From: Asparagopsis taxiformis
Taxonomy: Eukaryota; Rhodophyta; Florideophyceae; Bonnemaisoniales; Bonnemaisoniaceae
DNA: 64,000 bases
Assembly: GCA_030407315.1 (NCBI GenBank)
Contig: JALQPE010000837.1
Location: 1 to 64,000, forward strand
Direction: 5' to 3'
Positions 1 to 11,575 of this stretch are shown here, piece after piece; the stretch's first letter is position 1, and the number at the start of each line of letters is the position of its first letter. The notes beneath the pieces are model-generated. The model was not told the origin of the DNA and did not search any database. It was given only the letters and a program-made list of their open reading frames with translations. The translations under genes and the position numbers were made by a program.

Positions 1-1034
1 GTTGAGCGAGCCAAGCAGCTGTTCGTCTGGCATTACCCATTGCCGAGTTTTCAGACAGGATGAGCGTATCGGGCAATGGGTTGAGCACTGCATCCTTTTG
101 GGATCGTGCCGCAGACCTTCCTTATTGGATGTAAACATTGCTTCCTTCGCCCTACAGGCGCCGCAGCGCGGGGAACCAAGCGCCTCGTTCTTGCTCCACC
201 GGAAACGTCGAGGTATTGATGTATTTCCAAGCGTTGTCTATATCCGAAATCACAACAAGAACCTGCCGCGTCGCGAAATAGGCGACGCGGCCACGGAGAG
301 GGGAACGAAGCCGCACGCGTCCCAGCCCATCGGAAAAGCACTTCGAGCTTGTTACGTGTTCAAGTTTTATACCATGCTTGGACCGATGTGGCCTTCGCCG
401 CAAGTTTTCCAGCTTCGAAGAGTTGATGGCGCCGTACATCATTTTCGACAGCAGTGAGCATTCGTTTGACGTGCTCGATGAAGGTCTATTCGCACCGATG
501 GAGCAGAAGCTAGATCTCTACCACGACAAAGCTCCCCTATCTCATCCTGATGGATAGGGTGGAAAGTAGAGACAAGAACCAGTGCGCAGCACAGTGCATA
601 GTTAGGGACCTTGTGAGGAAGTTCTTCGCACCGTTGCAGTTTCTTATCGTCAACCCGGACCTGTACACCTGGCCGGAGTCCGACCGCTGGGGGGCGCTGG
701 AAATATACTTGTCAAGCGGAAAATCCGGACAAGCTGCCAGCGTACTTTTGACACCCTCGACGAAGACGTTATGGCTGTCCTCCGCCCGGCACCACAAGCC
801 GCGGACGCAGAAAAGGTCCCCAAGCCGGTTGATGACACTCCCACTCGTCGCAACACAGGAGGGAGAGGTTTGGTTCCGTCGACAAGACACACAACCAGGC
901 TTAACTGGGCCTGGGAGGACCAGTCTTACTGCCCAAGGGCCGTCTCCCCCGTCACCGTCACCCCATGCGACAGAAGAGCAGGAAAGTGAAGGGCAGGCTC
1001 TCGCAAAGGACTTTCTTTCGAAAATGAGTCAGTA
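1..1034 (+). pseudogene. Decayed 5' part of a DNA methyltransferase gene
   Basis: No single frame is open here, but short protein-like stretches occur in different plus-strand frames. One is 426-557, which opens with an ATG and contains FDVLDEGLF before a stop at 555. Another lies around 750-830 and contains FDTLDEDVMAVL. They lead into the clear methyltransferase motifs starting at 1035, so I read this as the frameshifted upstream part of the same gene. I could not find a start codon or a recognisable N-terminal domain. The two FD-LDE segments resemble each other, which may reflect an internal duplication. The gene probably begins left of the window. Confidence 0.35.
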
Positions 1035-2361
1035 TTGCCGGTGTACGACGTCCCTTTCGAAGATTTGGTCAGTGCCGACGAGAGCCGAGAACACGTGCCC
1101 ATCACGGGCAACGTTCAGCTCATTCTGACTGATCCGCCCTACAATGTTCGTCGTAAGAGGAACGATTCCAACTCTTCGTACGACAGGCTAACTGCAGAAG
1201 ATATGCAGGCTAGCATCGAAGTGTTTGACGAGCTGTTGCGCCCCGGTGGCCACGGCATCGTGTTCTGCTCCGTTTTGCAGTTCTACGAATGGTTCCATTA
1301 CTTGGAAACGTACAAAGGACCGCAGTCAGAAGGCCCAACCGATGCTGCTGCCAGTGATGACGGGTCGGATGAAGAAGAGGTTACGTCCATGAATTCGGAC
1401 TCCGAAGCATCGCAGCACAGTGGCGAAGAAAGTGCGGATGAGGAGGATGAGGAGGACGAGGAGGAGAGGACGTCGTTCGGAATTCAGTTTTCTTCGTTGA
1501 CGAGGTACCTCTGTTGTTTGTCCGATTACCTGGGCACCTCTATCAAATGCCGGGGCGGAAGAGGTGCCAACGCATGAAACATGGCAGAGGTCGCTATCCA
1601 CTTCTGGAAGCGAGGTGTTCCGTTCCAAGACCGGAAGCGAGATGGTGGCCTATAGGAACCACGGATACATGGACGGCACGTACCCGGCGTGGTGCAACGT
1701 CACCATCAATATGCCCGCCATCGATTCGAATGAGATGGTGTGGCGAACAAGGAGCACAACCGGTGCTACGGTCAGAGTTCGTGCAGAGCAGAAGAGCGTC
1801 GCTCTCATGATGGAGTTGATCAGCCAGCATTCACAGCCTGGTGATATTGTTGTCGATCCATTCTCTGGCACTTTCGCAACGGGAAAAGCAGCTATGAGCT
1901 TGCCTGAGCACCGTGTTTTCGTCGGCAGTGACATGGACAAATTGTGTGTGGCACGATCGCTTCCAAAGCTGTGTGCAGTCATGTCACGTGTAATTCTTTC
2001 AAACAACACTGACATGAGGGTCACGACAGAAGCGAAACAGAGTGCTGAGAAGTTCTTGGCGTCCCCCTCTGTCACGATGCGTACGCAGAGGGAACGCAGG
2101 ATCATCGAACCCCCACCTGGCCTTCCCCTGTACCAGAGGTTCCCGAAATATATTCGGCAGTACCTCTGGCAGCTGTGCCCAGAGTCGATTGCGTCGCACG
2201 AGCACATGGAAAAACCGGTACATTATTGGCCACCTTCCCTGCGCCGCTGGTTGCAAACTGAAAACCCTCGCGTGATGCGGGCACACGATTGTGTTGCGAA
2301 AAAATTGAGCGTTCGACCATCGCTGATTAAGCATCCAATGCAGGAAGAGGGCTCTTCGTGA
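1035..2361 (+). pseudogene. Beta-class (permuted) DNA amino-methyltransferase, frameshifted
   Basis: The 1035-1577 frame encodes LTDPPYNV (about 1126-1149), the DPPY catalytic motif IV of DNA N6-adenine/N4-cytosine methyltransferases, then LLRPGGHGIVF. An acidic insert of D/E/S runs follows (1335-1475). The 1564-2361 frame encodes IVVDPFSGTFATGKAA (about 1843-1890), the SAM-binding motif I. Motif IV before motif I is the permuted beta-class order. Between the two ORFs, the middle frame at about 1470-1545 reads FFVDEVPLLFVRLPGHLYQ and looks like the missing link. The gene is therefore broken by at least two single-base shifts, both in the -1 direction. The expected reaction is methyl transfer from SAM to the exocyclic amine of adenine or cytosine; the target is not visible. 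Residues after motif I run straight into a SET domain. Confidence 0.75.
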
Positions 2362-2816
2362 ACAGACATTTAATGTTGGCGACGAAGTATGTGCATACTA
2401 CGGAACTGTTGTGTACTCTGATATGAGCAAGGAGTCGATGAGGTTCGCGTACGGGAGAGGGTCACATGGCGATAACGAAGGAAACATTCTTGATGTATGC
2501 CATCAAGCTGTATGCAACAGCGGAGGACGACGAAAACATCGAGCATCCAATTTGGATTGTTCCGGCTCCGTTCTGTTCGGCGCAGTTCATCAACGACCCG
2601 CGGTATTTGCGAGGTGAGGACACTCCGGCGGAAGACACCAGGCGGATGGCCAACGTCGAGTTTGTCGAGAACTACAGCAGCGGTTCGACGGGGAAGAAGC
2701 TCAAGGCGAAGGACCTAGAAAATCCGAAGATCATTGTAGTACGTGCAATCCGCGATATCCGTCCGGGGCAGGAGCTCTACGTTCATTATGGGACAGCGTT
2801 TAGAGCATGGAATTAG
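2300..2816 (+). pseudogene. SET domain fused to the C-terminus of the methyltransferase
   Basis: The segment starts within the methyltransferase ORF at LSVRPSLIKHPM (about 2305-2340). It continues one frame over as FNVGDEVCAYYGTVVYSD (about 2370-2420) and then in a third frame from 2466 to the stop at 2816. The last part holds APFCSAQFINDPRYL, RRMANVEF and the closing VVRAIRDIRPGQELYVHYG. This order (GD-VC-YYG, then the asparagine-rich knot strand, then PG-EL-V-YG) is typical of SET protein-lysine methyltransferases. Two +1 shifts, near 2340 and 2450, break it. There is no stop or promoter-like gap between the methyltransferase and SET parts, so I infer one original fusion protein combining a DNA and a protein methyltransferase. 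The ancestral gene ended at 2816. Confidence 0.65.
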
Positions 2817-3047
2817 GGTCACGAAAGATGTTTTCATTTCGACTACAAATAAAGCTACGTTCCAGAGTTGAAGTATATCATATAATGCAGCATGTCCAGC
2901 CACCATTAGTCCAGGGTGAAACCTATTCAGCAGTACTCGCCTGTCAAAAACCAATCGTTCACACTCTAGGTGCACTTCGTCCGAGCAGTGAACCTGACTG
3001 CTTGGTGCTGTTATGCGTGCAGATGCAAAATACAAGACCAAGTTGAA

Positions 3048-3300
3048 ATGGACGCCGGTGGATGTCCAGCTCAGTTGCATTGCTGTCCAGCCCAGAAATT
3101 CTACAATTCAGGGCAGAAAAAAATATTGCAAAAAACATCGATTTCAGCGGGTCAATTGTGCCGTACGGCACACCCCCATCTCAAAAACATGTTCACATGT
3201 GCATGTTTTTGAGAATAGCCCAAATTTTAATTCAAATCAGGACGTCTTCCGGACATAGGGGTGCTCGCGGCCTAGCTCGACAGCTGTAATTGTACCTCAT
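3048..3300 (+). repeat. Two-palindrome repeat, copy 1 (plus orientation)
   Basis: The copy contains the perfect 14-bp palindrome GTGCCGTACGGCAC at 3158-3171. Eight bases later comes a hairpin with 12-bp perfect arms (CTCAAAAACATG and its complement) around a 10-nt loop, 3180-3213. Upstream it has the GGTGGATGTCC and CCCAGAAATTCT segments shared by the family. Downstream similarity continues to about 3300 (CTCGACAGCTGTAATT), as in the copy at 40.8 kb. The hairpin lies about 260 bp upstream of the ATG at 3475. The 658-bp gap 2817-3474 holds nothing else I can support. Confidence 0.8.
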
Positions 3301-3474
3301 TAAATACTGTTGATGACTGCCTACCGTATACAATCTGGGCTGTTGGCGTATTCTCCGGTACTTGACCTGACCTGAACGTTCATCGCAGACCGTTGTGGTT
3401 ACCGACACTATACAGCAATCTTTTTTGTATCTCGTGCAACTCAATCGTTCCATCGCTTCCGGGAAGGCTTCATT

Positions 3475-5760
3475 ATGCCGCCGCGTATTGCGAAGAAAGC
3501 TCCAAAGCCTCCGGGCCTCCAGAAAAACCGGTCAGCAGCTGCTGTATCGAGTGCCCGACAATCCCGTGCGAAGAAGCGGTGTGGGCCTACCGGCAGCATT
3601 GAACCGCGGTCCGGTAGTCGCAAGACGGACCGGCGCAGAACTGGGGATCCGCAGCGAGAAAGTGAGGAAGGAGGAACGGCGCGGAGAGAGATGGGGCTTG
3701 ACCGAGGCAAGCGTGCTCGCAGGGACAGTGAACATCATGATGATGACATGATAGTGGCTCAAAACATGTTGGAATTGCGGCAGAGTGCTATGGCAAAGGT
3801 AGTTCCTCCCGGGTTGGCAGATGCGGAGGTGGTGCAGACGGAGTCCCAGCCGGGGGTTCGCGAGACACTGGAGGCTGTGACCCCCACTGCGCCAACTATG
3901 CCGAGTACATCAGCCCCAGCAGGTAATGCAGTCAGGGACCCGAGGATAGCGGCAAGGGATGTTGTTTCTGAGCAACGTTCACAGGATGCCAACTATCATC
4001 GGCGGTCAGGTGGTACTGAGGGGAGAGAGCAGCCGGAGTGCGGGCCTCGTCACAACAGACTGTCATTGGTGCCAAATATGCGCGTAACGCCCCCGCGACG
4101 TCAGGCTATTGCCGATGGAGGACATCATAATCCCGATAGCGTGCGAGATGGGGGGACGGTGAGAGCAGAGAGGTTGCATCCGCCGGAATCCATCGATTTA
4201 ATGGCGAGTCGCATCAATGCGCAGAAGAAGAAGATCGCGGAGCTGGAAAAAAAGTGTTTAGCCAGGACATAGCAAACAAGGCGCTCACCACGGAGATAGT
4301 TGCGTTGGAGGCTAAGGTGAAGACTCTGCAGGCGGAAAATGCCAGCCTTACTGCAATTGCGAGAACAGGTAGAATCAGTGATCACGGTGGCGGTAAGTCG
4401 AAAATACAGAAAGCCATTCCTGTGAAATACCTTGGAGTTCTTAGGGCGGTTGAGGAAAACCTGACAAAGTGGTGCAAGAACGAGACTATGGAGCTGGACC
4501 CTATAGCGGAACAAACGCAGAGACGTTGGACTGGACGTACCATCGAGGTAGAGCCGGTAGAAGGGACACTTTGGAGCGAAAACGGTGTAGGATATATTGC
4601 TACCCCTCCGGGCTACATCATCAAGAATCTGCAGTGGTATACACCTTCGTACAGAGACGAGAGTGATCTGCTGAATGACTTGGTGCGACACGTACTGCGT
4701 CAAAGTCCGTGGTGTGATGTGTTTTCCGATGAGGAGCAGCGTGTGTGCTGTCAAGAGGCTGTGGCGGGGAGCAAGGAATTGAAAGTGAAGGTGACGCAGA
4801 AACTGTCCGACGTGATGAGTGCACGGAAGCGTAATGCGAGGGACAGATTGTTCGGTTCGCTGGGGTACACGAAATTAATGTCTAGATGCACGATGCTGAC
4901 GACGCGAGCTGAGATGGACGAGCGAGAGGATCAAAAGCGCGAAGCGTCTGAGAAGCTTTTGAAACGGGAAAGCAACGGTGATTTGGATATGGGGAGGTGG
5001 CGAACGGCACCGTTTCTCAGAGCTGCGATACAGCAAAGGCATGGTTCCTGACAGCTTCGAAATGGAAGTGAATGGTGATGCATGGTTTAACAACCGAGTA
5101 GCTGTGAATGTGCTGGACATCTTCAGGGGGTATTCGATACGACCAGAACAAGTAATGGACATAGAGACGAGCATACTAACGCTGGCGCGCCTGGATGCTT
5201 GGCTAGTGACTACTGTGGAGTGTTTGGATGAACCGAAGGGGAAAGGAGGTGCACGGCAGAAGGAGTTTACAAGGCGGTACAGTCAATATGTGGGGGTAGC
5301 TTTTCAGCAATTAGTTGGTATGGTGGTGTACTGCATGTCTTGTCTCCAAGGCTCGCAAGCAAGGGAAGAAACGGACGTTGTCGAGAGCGAACAGCGGACT
5401 AGTGCACAGTCACGGCATGTGTTTGCAAGCCGTACTGTGACGAGAGAGGCTGTTGAAGTGTGGCAAAGCGGAGAGGGGTCTGGAATTGTTCATGTCGTTG
5501 ATGATGTAAACCGCTGCTCATCACTTGTTCTAGTGTCCGAGGATTGGATTCAATCGCATATTACGTCAAACCTCGGTGCTGTAATGGATTGTGTGATTGC
5601 GCAAGGACTAATTGGCGCAGAACTTTTCGTCGTTGACCCATATGCTGGACACCTGAGTGCAAACCTGAATGTAGAAATCAATGCCCCACAGTATGGGGGC
5701 ATGGAGCGGCGCCATCCAGCCACTGCTGATAACGGTTTTGGCGTAATGGAGGATGGTTGA
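3475..5760 (+). CDS. Transposon-associated coiled-coil protein, three overlapping frames
   Basis: I do not recognise the family. The first ORF (3475-4272, ATG at 3475) has a basic, low-complexity N-terminus rich in R, K and P and ends in a coiled coil (INAQKKKIAELEKK). The second (4254-5051) continues the heptad pattern (VALEAKVKTLQAEN) and then forms a globular region with conserved-looking W and C residues. The third (4978-5760) continues to the stop. The first junction is a -1 shift at a slippery heptamer (4248-4254) that joins the two coiled-coil halves without a gap. The second junction (about 4963-5045) needs a +1 shift with no recognisable signal, so decay is possible. The gene lies between the methyltransferase-SET remnant and a convergent transposase, suggesting all three belonged to one element. 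It could be a DNA-binding or capsid-like accessory protein. Confidence 0.6.
4248..4254 (+). other. Candidate -1 ribosomal frameshift site, A_AAA_AAG
   Basis: Codons in the upstream frame are GAA (4246), AAA (4249) and AAG (4252), followed five codons later by a stop. A -1 slip on A_AAA_AAG makes GTG at 4254 the next codon. The product then continues in the downstream ORF and preserves the leucine-zipper register. This is the same heptamer used by IS3-family orfA/orfB. A deleted A in an original A8 run would look identical. Confidence 0.5.
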
Positions 5761-6003
5761 AATTAGTGCAGTAAATGTGACGTTGACTAGAAGGCTTATC
5801 ATGTAGTACATTATCAATAGAGTGCTGCGATTTAGATTTATTCTTCTTCATTATCATCTGTGAACTGGTAATCAGTGTTGGTGTAGAAGCGGTTGAGATA
5901 GAAACGGTGGTCCGACCAGTGCATTTGTTTCGTAAATGGCTTGACTGGAAAGTTACTTCGTACGATGTGCACGGTGCCAGATATAGTAGATGCAGGAATG
6001 AGG

Positions 6004-8872
6004 TCAAAACCAAGGACCACCTGCACTGTGGGATGCAGTGTCATTGCTGTCAACGGATCCGTTGTCCGGGTCCCATGTGGACCACTTTAAACAAATGCAC
6101 CCAAGTGATTTTTCCACAGCGGTTTTTGGGGCAAAGCAGGTCATATACTGAACGAAAGCGAGTTCTACAGGTTGAAACAGGTTTGGAGACTGCAGGCGTA
6201 CCAGTGCCAGGACGCGCCCTACCCATATGGTTCTGTAGTCATCGGCAGTTCCGGAGATGACGACAAAGGAGTACTGCGATCTCTTTGCGGGGCCGAATGA
6301 TGAAGTTGCAAAGACGCGCTGCTGCTTGTGCCTCGACACGTTTGTGGGGCGAAGCATGCCACTGTGCGGGTCAAAGTCGTCGGCATCTGGGACGTACCCT
6401 CCCATGACGTAGGCGGACTTTACCACGGTGACGGAAATGTCCATGTCATGTATTGGAGGGCCTTCTGCCGTGGCGCGCAGTCTAGCGAGGGTGAGGAACG
6501 CTTGTGCAGCTGTGTCACCGAGTTGCTGGAATAGCGTTATGGTGCCAGACGGGAACGAGGAGTTGTGCAGAGGCAAAAGAGTGGCAGGATCGGGCTGTCC
6601 GTCGATATCTGCGACGAGGAGGGTTGCATCGGGCAGCAGGGAGGCAAAGTCGTGCAGTGAAACGGTGAATCCGTCGCGAACGAGTACTGCACCGTCTGTG
6701 GGCGATATCATGCGTGCGTTTCCCAATGTGTCGATGGGTGTGACCAGTTGGAGTGGCCAAGGAGAATTCCATGTGGCGAATAGTCTCTTCCATGGCTGTG
6801 GAGCGCCTTCGAGAGGTTTTCCTATAACTCTGTTTGAACAGAAGATGCGAGTGTTCGTAGGGGCCTGCATCAATGTGTTCCAGGGCGCCATATCTCTGCA
6901 AGTCACCGGGAAGATGGTCAAGAAGATGGAACTTGAAAGTTTTGAGACCTGTGGTGTGGAATGGGCCGAGGGTGGAGAGCATTGATTGTTTGAAATAGGA
7001 AATGGAGTTCTGGAGGCTTTCTAGTTCGGCGGCAGTCCAGTGCTTGATGCGACCGCGTTTCATGACCCATGCGACGAGGTCAGAGTATTGCGTGCAGATG
7101 GAAGTGAGGGGGGCTGTCTCTACTTCGTCACAGCATGTGTCAATGAATGCTGCGATGAAAGGGAACACCATGTCGACATGGTGATAGTCTTTGGCTGCGA
7201 GCATGCCGCGTATGCCGTCCTCCGTGAAGAGGCCGTTCAAATTGGTGCCCTTCTCACCCTTGGAGAAGTCGACATGAAGACCGGTGATGTAGTAGTCCCG
7301 TTCAATAGCGGACAGAATGCTGTTTGAGCCGGCGAGGATGGATTTTTCACCTTCTTGAAGGTGCGAGATGTCCCGTAACGGGAGGCAGTGGTGGTGGTGA
7401 GGTCTGGGGAGCTGAGGCGGTGGACAATGCACTGTTTGATGAGCTTTGAGATGCCGAGGTGGAGATTGTGCAGAGGCTCGAAGGAGAAAATGTTGTAGGG
7501 GTCTAGGGGACTGTTGGTGGGTAAAAGAGCGGTCGATTCGAGGACAGTGTTGTTCGAGGAGGGAGAGAGCTTCGAGCGGAGCAGTTGTATGCTCCTGAGC
7601 GCTCTCTTGGCGTGCAGAGCGTGTATCATCGAGGGAGCGGGGCTGGTGTGGCGCGCTGGATTCAAGTTGAGTGGCGGGGATGTAGCAGCGGTGGCAGGGA
7701 TGTGTGGTGGTAGTGCTGTTGCGAGTGCATGACAGCTCTTTGGCCTCTGGAAAGTCGCAGCAATAATTGGCTAGGATGGGAAAGCATTGGCGGGCAGTTG
7801 CAGTGGAGTCTGTGCAGGGGAACCCGGAAGAGAACGCGGTGGATAGGGACGAAAACACTTTTTCGAGTGCTTTATGAAGAATATCAATTTTGCGAGCGCG
7901 ACTAGCAGAACTAGAGGTTGTCGGCATTTCATCACCGAACAAGTCGTTGGACGAAGGGTTAACAATGTACGGAAGATACCCGACGATGGTGAGGCCGGTA
8001 CGGATGCAGTGGCGACGGAGGGGGGCGGAGAAGTTGTGCAGTGTGACGTGTATGGGGTATGCGACGATTGCGGAGCTCTTGAGGCTTGTGCTGCTCTTGT
8101 CGGAGTACACTTGGAGGAGGCCGGCAAAGGAGGAAGCGTGGGATCATTTTCCTCTGCCCATACGACCTGTGGATCTTCCGAGAGCTGCACGCGCTGTCTA
8201 GTAACCTGGTGCAGCGTTTTCGCGAATTCTGTGTGTATGGGATGAGAAAATATTGCGGTGCCGTCTGGGGTGGTCTGTGGGGGGGGTGGAAGAGAGTATT
8301 TTGGTCGTTAGCCAGTGCTAACTGCCTGCGGAGCATGTCGACGGGTCGCGGAGGTACAGCTGTGCCGAGTACTTACCAGTTTTGTCTGGAATGATGTGGC
8401 TCTTGTAACCTTCGGTGCGGAAATGTGTTTCGACCATGGAAGCGGTAACGTGGCGACATTCTTCTACGGTGCGAACGGCGCTGTTGAACTTTTCTGGGGA
8501 GAATGCGGGGTCTTGTAGGATGGTGATGACTTCGCTCACGCGGCCAGCGCCGGCCTTGTACTCGAGGGTTGTGAGACTGGCGGCGAGGGATTGCACGAGG
8601 AGGTCTGCGCGGGAGGGGGTTGAGGTTGGTGGCAGTGGAGCGTCACAGGGTGAGTCGCTGGAGGAATCACGACCAGATTCTGGGTCTGGGGAGCTGGGTT
8701 TCGGGGAATCATGGTCGCCGTTTCGAGCAGGCTCATGGGTGACGGCAGGGACACGAGCGTTGTTGAAATGTTGGGGAGAGGGGTTGAAACGGTAGCGACA
8801 CGTTCGCTCATGCAGCGCGAGCGCATAAGCATCTACGCAGTAGTAGAAGCATCCTTCATATTTGCATTCCAT
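6004..8872 (-). pseudogene. DNA transposase pseudogene (copy A), C2H2-finger N-terminus
   Basis: This is read on the minus strand from ATG 8872. The first ORF (8872-8318) starts with a C2H2-like finger (CKYEGCFYYC...HERTC) and a P/S-rich linker. Later pieces in shifting frames show FPILANYCCDFPEAKEL with a CHRC pair, IFSFEPLHNLHLGISK (about 7470-7490), GLHVDFSKGEKGTNLNGL, and KTFKFHLLDHLPGDLQRYGALEH followed by AGPYEHSHLLFK (about 6780-6900). The H-N-L-H-L-G and K-H-L-H-L-RYG blocks are typical of large RNase-H-fold transposases of the Plavaka/KDZ-like type found in fungi and algae. Several frameshifts interrupt it. At about 8340, copy B has one more base than copy A, showing a real 1-nt deletion here. 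It would catalyse excision and insertion of the 6-12.6 kb element if intact. Confidence 0.7.
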
Positions 8873-9540
8873 GTCGAGTTTTGACGCAAAAGGGAGGATT
8901 GCGAGCTGAACAGGGGAGACTGTGCCTTCCAGATGCGACCAATTTTATTTTGTGGTGCTTTCGAGACTTGGAATGTAACGTGTTCGTTCGTAGTTTTTGT
9001 GGGTAGTAGTTTTGTGCTCACTCCAGCTGACATCCCAACGGTGGAATTTAACCGAGAGTTCAATCATTTCCAACTGTTACATCACATTGCGTGCTGGCAA
9101 CGTGTGCATGGAAGGACGAACGACTGCCCTGGGACATGAATTTTCAATTAATTCATTTGTAATAATAAACTTTTTTATTTCCAAACTTCGTGGAATCTGA
9201 ATGTGCTTTACAGCGGATATGCCACGGATCATGTAAGGAAAGCAAATGGATTCTCATATATATGATTATATGTTTACATTCGTTGTTCTCGATCCGGATC
9301 TCATTGTTCGGGGAATCAGAGACCATGGCTTGGGCCATACTCAATCTCACTGCCGGCGATGATTTCGAGTATGCACAGCAAGACTTAAGCGGACGCTGAA
9401 AGCTGTCCGGTCGACGCCGCAGGCTCCACTCCGCCCTCATCACGACTGAGATTCTTTGACCGCCTTTGCTTTTTTTTAATGTAGAGGATGGACGAAGGTA
9501 CGTGCGCGAATCTTGAGGGTATGCGTTGAGGGAGCGTGGG
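8873..9540. other. Transposase upstream region, shared with copy B
   Basis: No gene is supported. The stretch is clearly homologous to 36711-37320 (same order, many substitutions and small indels), including the AT-rich block near 9140-9185 and the TATATGATTATATG block at about 9257. It is the promoter side of the minus-strand transposase, so a promoter is expected here, but I cannot place it. Confidence 0.6.
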
Positions 9541-11575
9541 TTTTGAGTCTGACTATTTCCGTTGATGCGATATTTTTCATGGGAAGCCTGTTGACTGATG
9601 GTGTGTATTGAGCGGAGGATGGAAGAGAGGTACGTGAAGTTTTGAAAGTATGCTGTGAGGGAAGGTTGGTTTTGAGTCTGACTGTTGTGGTTGATTCCGA
9701 TGTTGTGTAGATGATGCAGGAATGTTGATGACGGAAGGTAAGTTTCATTGAGTGCCAAGATGTGCTTTGCGAAGATATGGACAGCTGACTATGATTATTA
9801 TTCATTGCAAGGTTTTTGGATCATGGTTCGTATTGTGTGTAGGATGGATGAGAGGTACATTTGCGAGTTCTCAGGGTATGTAGCGAGGGAAACGTTGGTT
9901 TTCAATCTGACTGTTGCGATTGATTCCGATGTTGCGTAGGTGATGGAGGAATAGTGATGACGGAAGGTAACTCACATTGGGCGCCCAGACCGGTTGTGCG
10001 AAGATGCGGAATGCTGACTACTTTTCTTGGCTACACGATTACGTGATTTATGGTTTTTATTGTGTGCAGGATGGAACAGGTAAGGTAAATGTGCGAGTTT
10101 TGAAAGTAAGCAGCGAGGGAAGGTTGGTTTTGAGTCTGACGATTTCCGTTGATGCGATATTTTTCATTGGAAGCCTATTGAGTCATGGTGTGTATTGTGT
10201 GGAGCGAAGGTAAGTGTGCGAGTTTTGAAAGTATGCTGTGAGGGAAGGTTGGTTTTGAGTCTGACTGTTGTGGTTGATTCCGATGTTGTGTAGATGATGC
10301 AGGAATGTTGATGACGGAAGGTAAGTTTCATTGAGTGCCAAGATGTGCTTTGCGAAGATATGGACAGCTGACTATGATTATTATTCATTGCAAGGTTTTT
10401 GGATCATGGTTCGTATTGTGTGTAGGATGGATGAGAGGTACATTTGCGAGTTCTCAGGTATGTAGCGAGGGAAACGTTGGTTTTCAATCTGACTGTTGCG
10501 ATTGATTCCGATGTTGCGTAGGTGATGGAGGAATAGTGATGACGGAAGGTAACTCACATTGGGCGCCCAGACCGGTTGTGCGAAGATGCGGAATGCTGAC
10601 TACTTTTCTTGGCTACACGATTACGTGATTTATGGTTTTTATTGTGTGCAGGATGGAACAGGTAAGGTAAATGTGCGAGTTTTGAAAGTAAGCAGCGAGG
10701 GAAGGTTGGTTTGAGTCTGACGATTTCCGTTGATGCGATATTTTTCATTGGAAGCCTATTGAGTCATGGTGTGTATTGTGTGGAGCGAAGGTAAGTGTGC
10801 GAGTTTTGAAAGTATGCTGTGAGGGAAGGTTGGTTTTGAGTCTGACTGTTGTGGTTGATTCCGATGTTGTGTAGATGATGCAGGAATGTTGATGACGGAA
10901 GGTAAGTTTCATTGAGTGCCAAGATGTGCTTTGCGAAGATATGGACAGCTGACTATGATTATTATTCATTGCAAGGTTTTTGGATCATGGTTCGTATTGT
11001 GTGTAGGATGGATGAGAGGTACATTTGCGAGTTCTCAGGGTATGTAGCGAGGGAAACGTTGGTTTTCAATCTGACTGTTGCGATTGATTCCGATGTTGCG
11101 TAGGTGATGGAGGAATAGTGATGACGGAAGGTAACTCACATTGGGCGCCCAGACCGGTTGTGCGAAGATGCGGAATGCTGACTACTTTTCTTGGCTACAC
11201 GATTACGTGATTTATGGTTTTTATTGTGTGCAGGATGGAACAGGTAAGGTAAATGTGCGAGTTTTGAAAGTAAGCAGCGAGGGAAGGTTGGTTTTGAGTC
11301 TGACGATTTCCGTTGATGCGATATTTTTCATTGGAAGCCTATTGAGTCATGGTGTGTATTGTGTGGAGCGAAGGTAAGTGTGCGAGTTTTGAAAGTATGC
11401 TGTGAGGGAAGGTTGGTTTTGAGTCTGACTGTTGTGGTTGATTCCGATGTTGTGTAGATGATGCAGGAATGTTGATGACGGAAGGTAAGTTTCATTGAGT
11501 GCCAAGATGTGCTTTGCGAAGATATGGACAGCTGACTATGATTATTATTCATTGCAAGGTTTTGGATCATGGTTC
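9541..11575 (+). repeat. 582-bp tandem repeat array with splice-site-like blocks
   Basis: A landmark sequence (GTTGATGACGGAAGGTAAG) recurs at 9724, 10307, 10888 and 11471, giving spacings of 583, 581 and 583 bp. About 3.5 near-identical units are present. Each unit is built of three related submonomers sharing GAGGGAAGG-TTGG and TTTGAGTCTGACTGTT. Each submonomer ends with an acceptor-like sequence (TGTGTGCAG, TGTGTAG, GATGCAG), 10-18 bases such as GATGGATGAGAG, then a donor-like GTAAG or GTACA. The plus strand is G-rich throughout. Identical short ORFs recur because the unit repeats; I do not consider them genes. Confidence 0.9.

Noticed and set aside
9748..11377. Identical 63- and 78-codon ORFs repeating at 9748/10912 and 9977/11141
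   Set aside because: They recur because of the 582-bp tandem repeat, are disrupted by one-base changes in the middle unit, and have no protein-like features.
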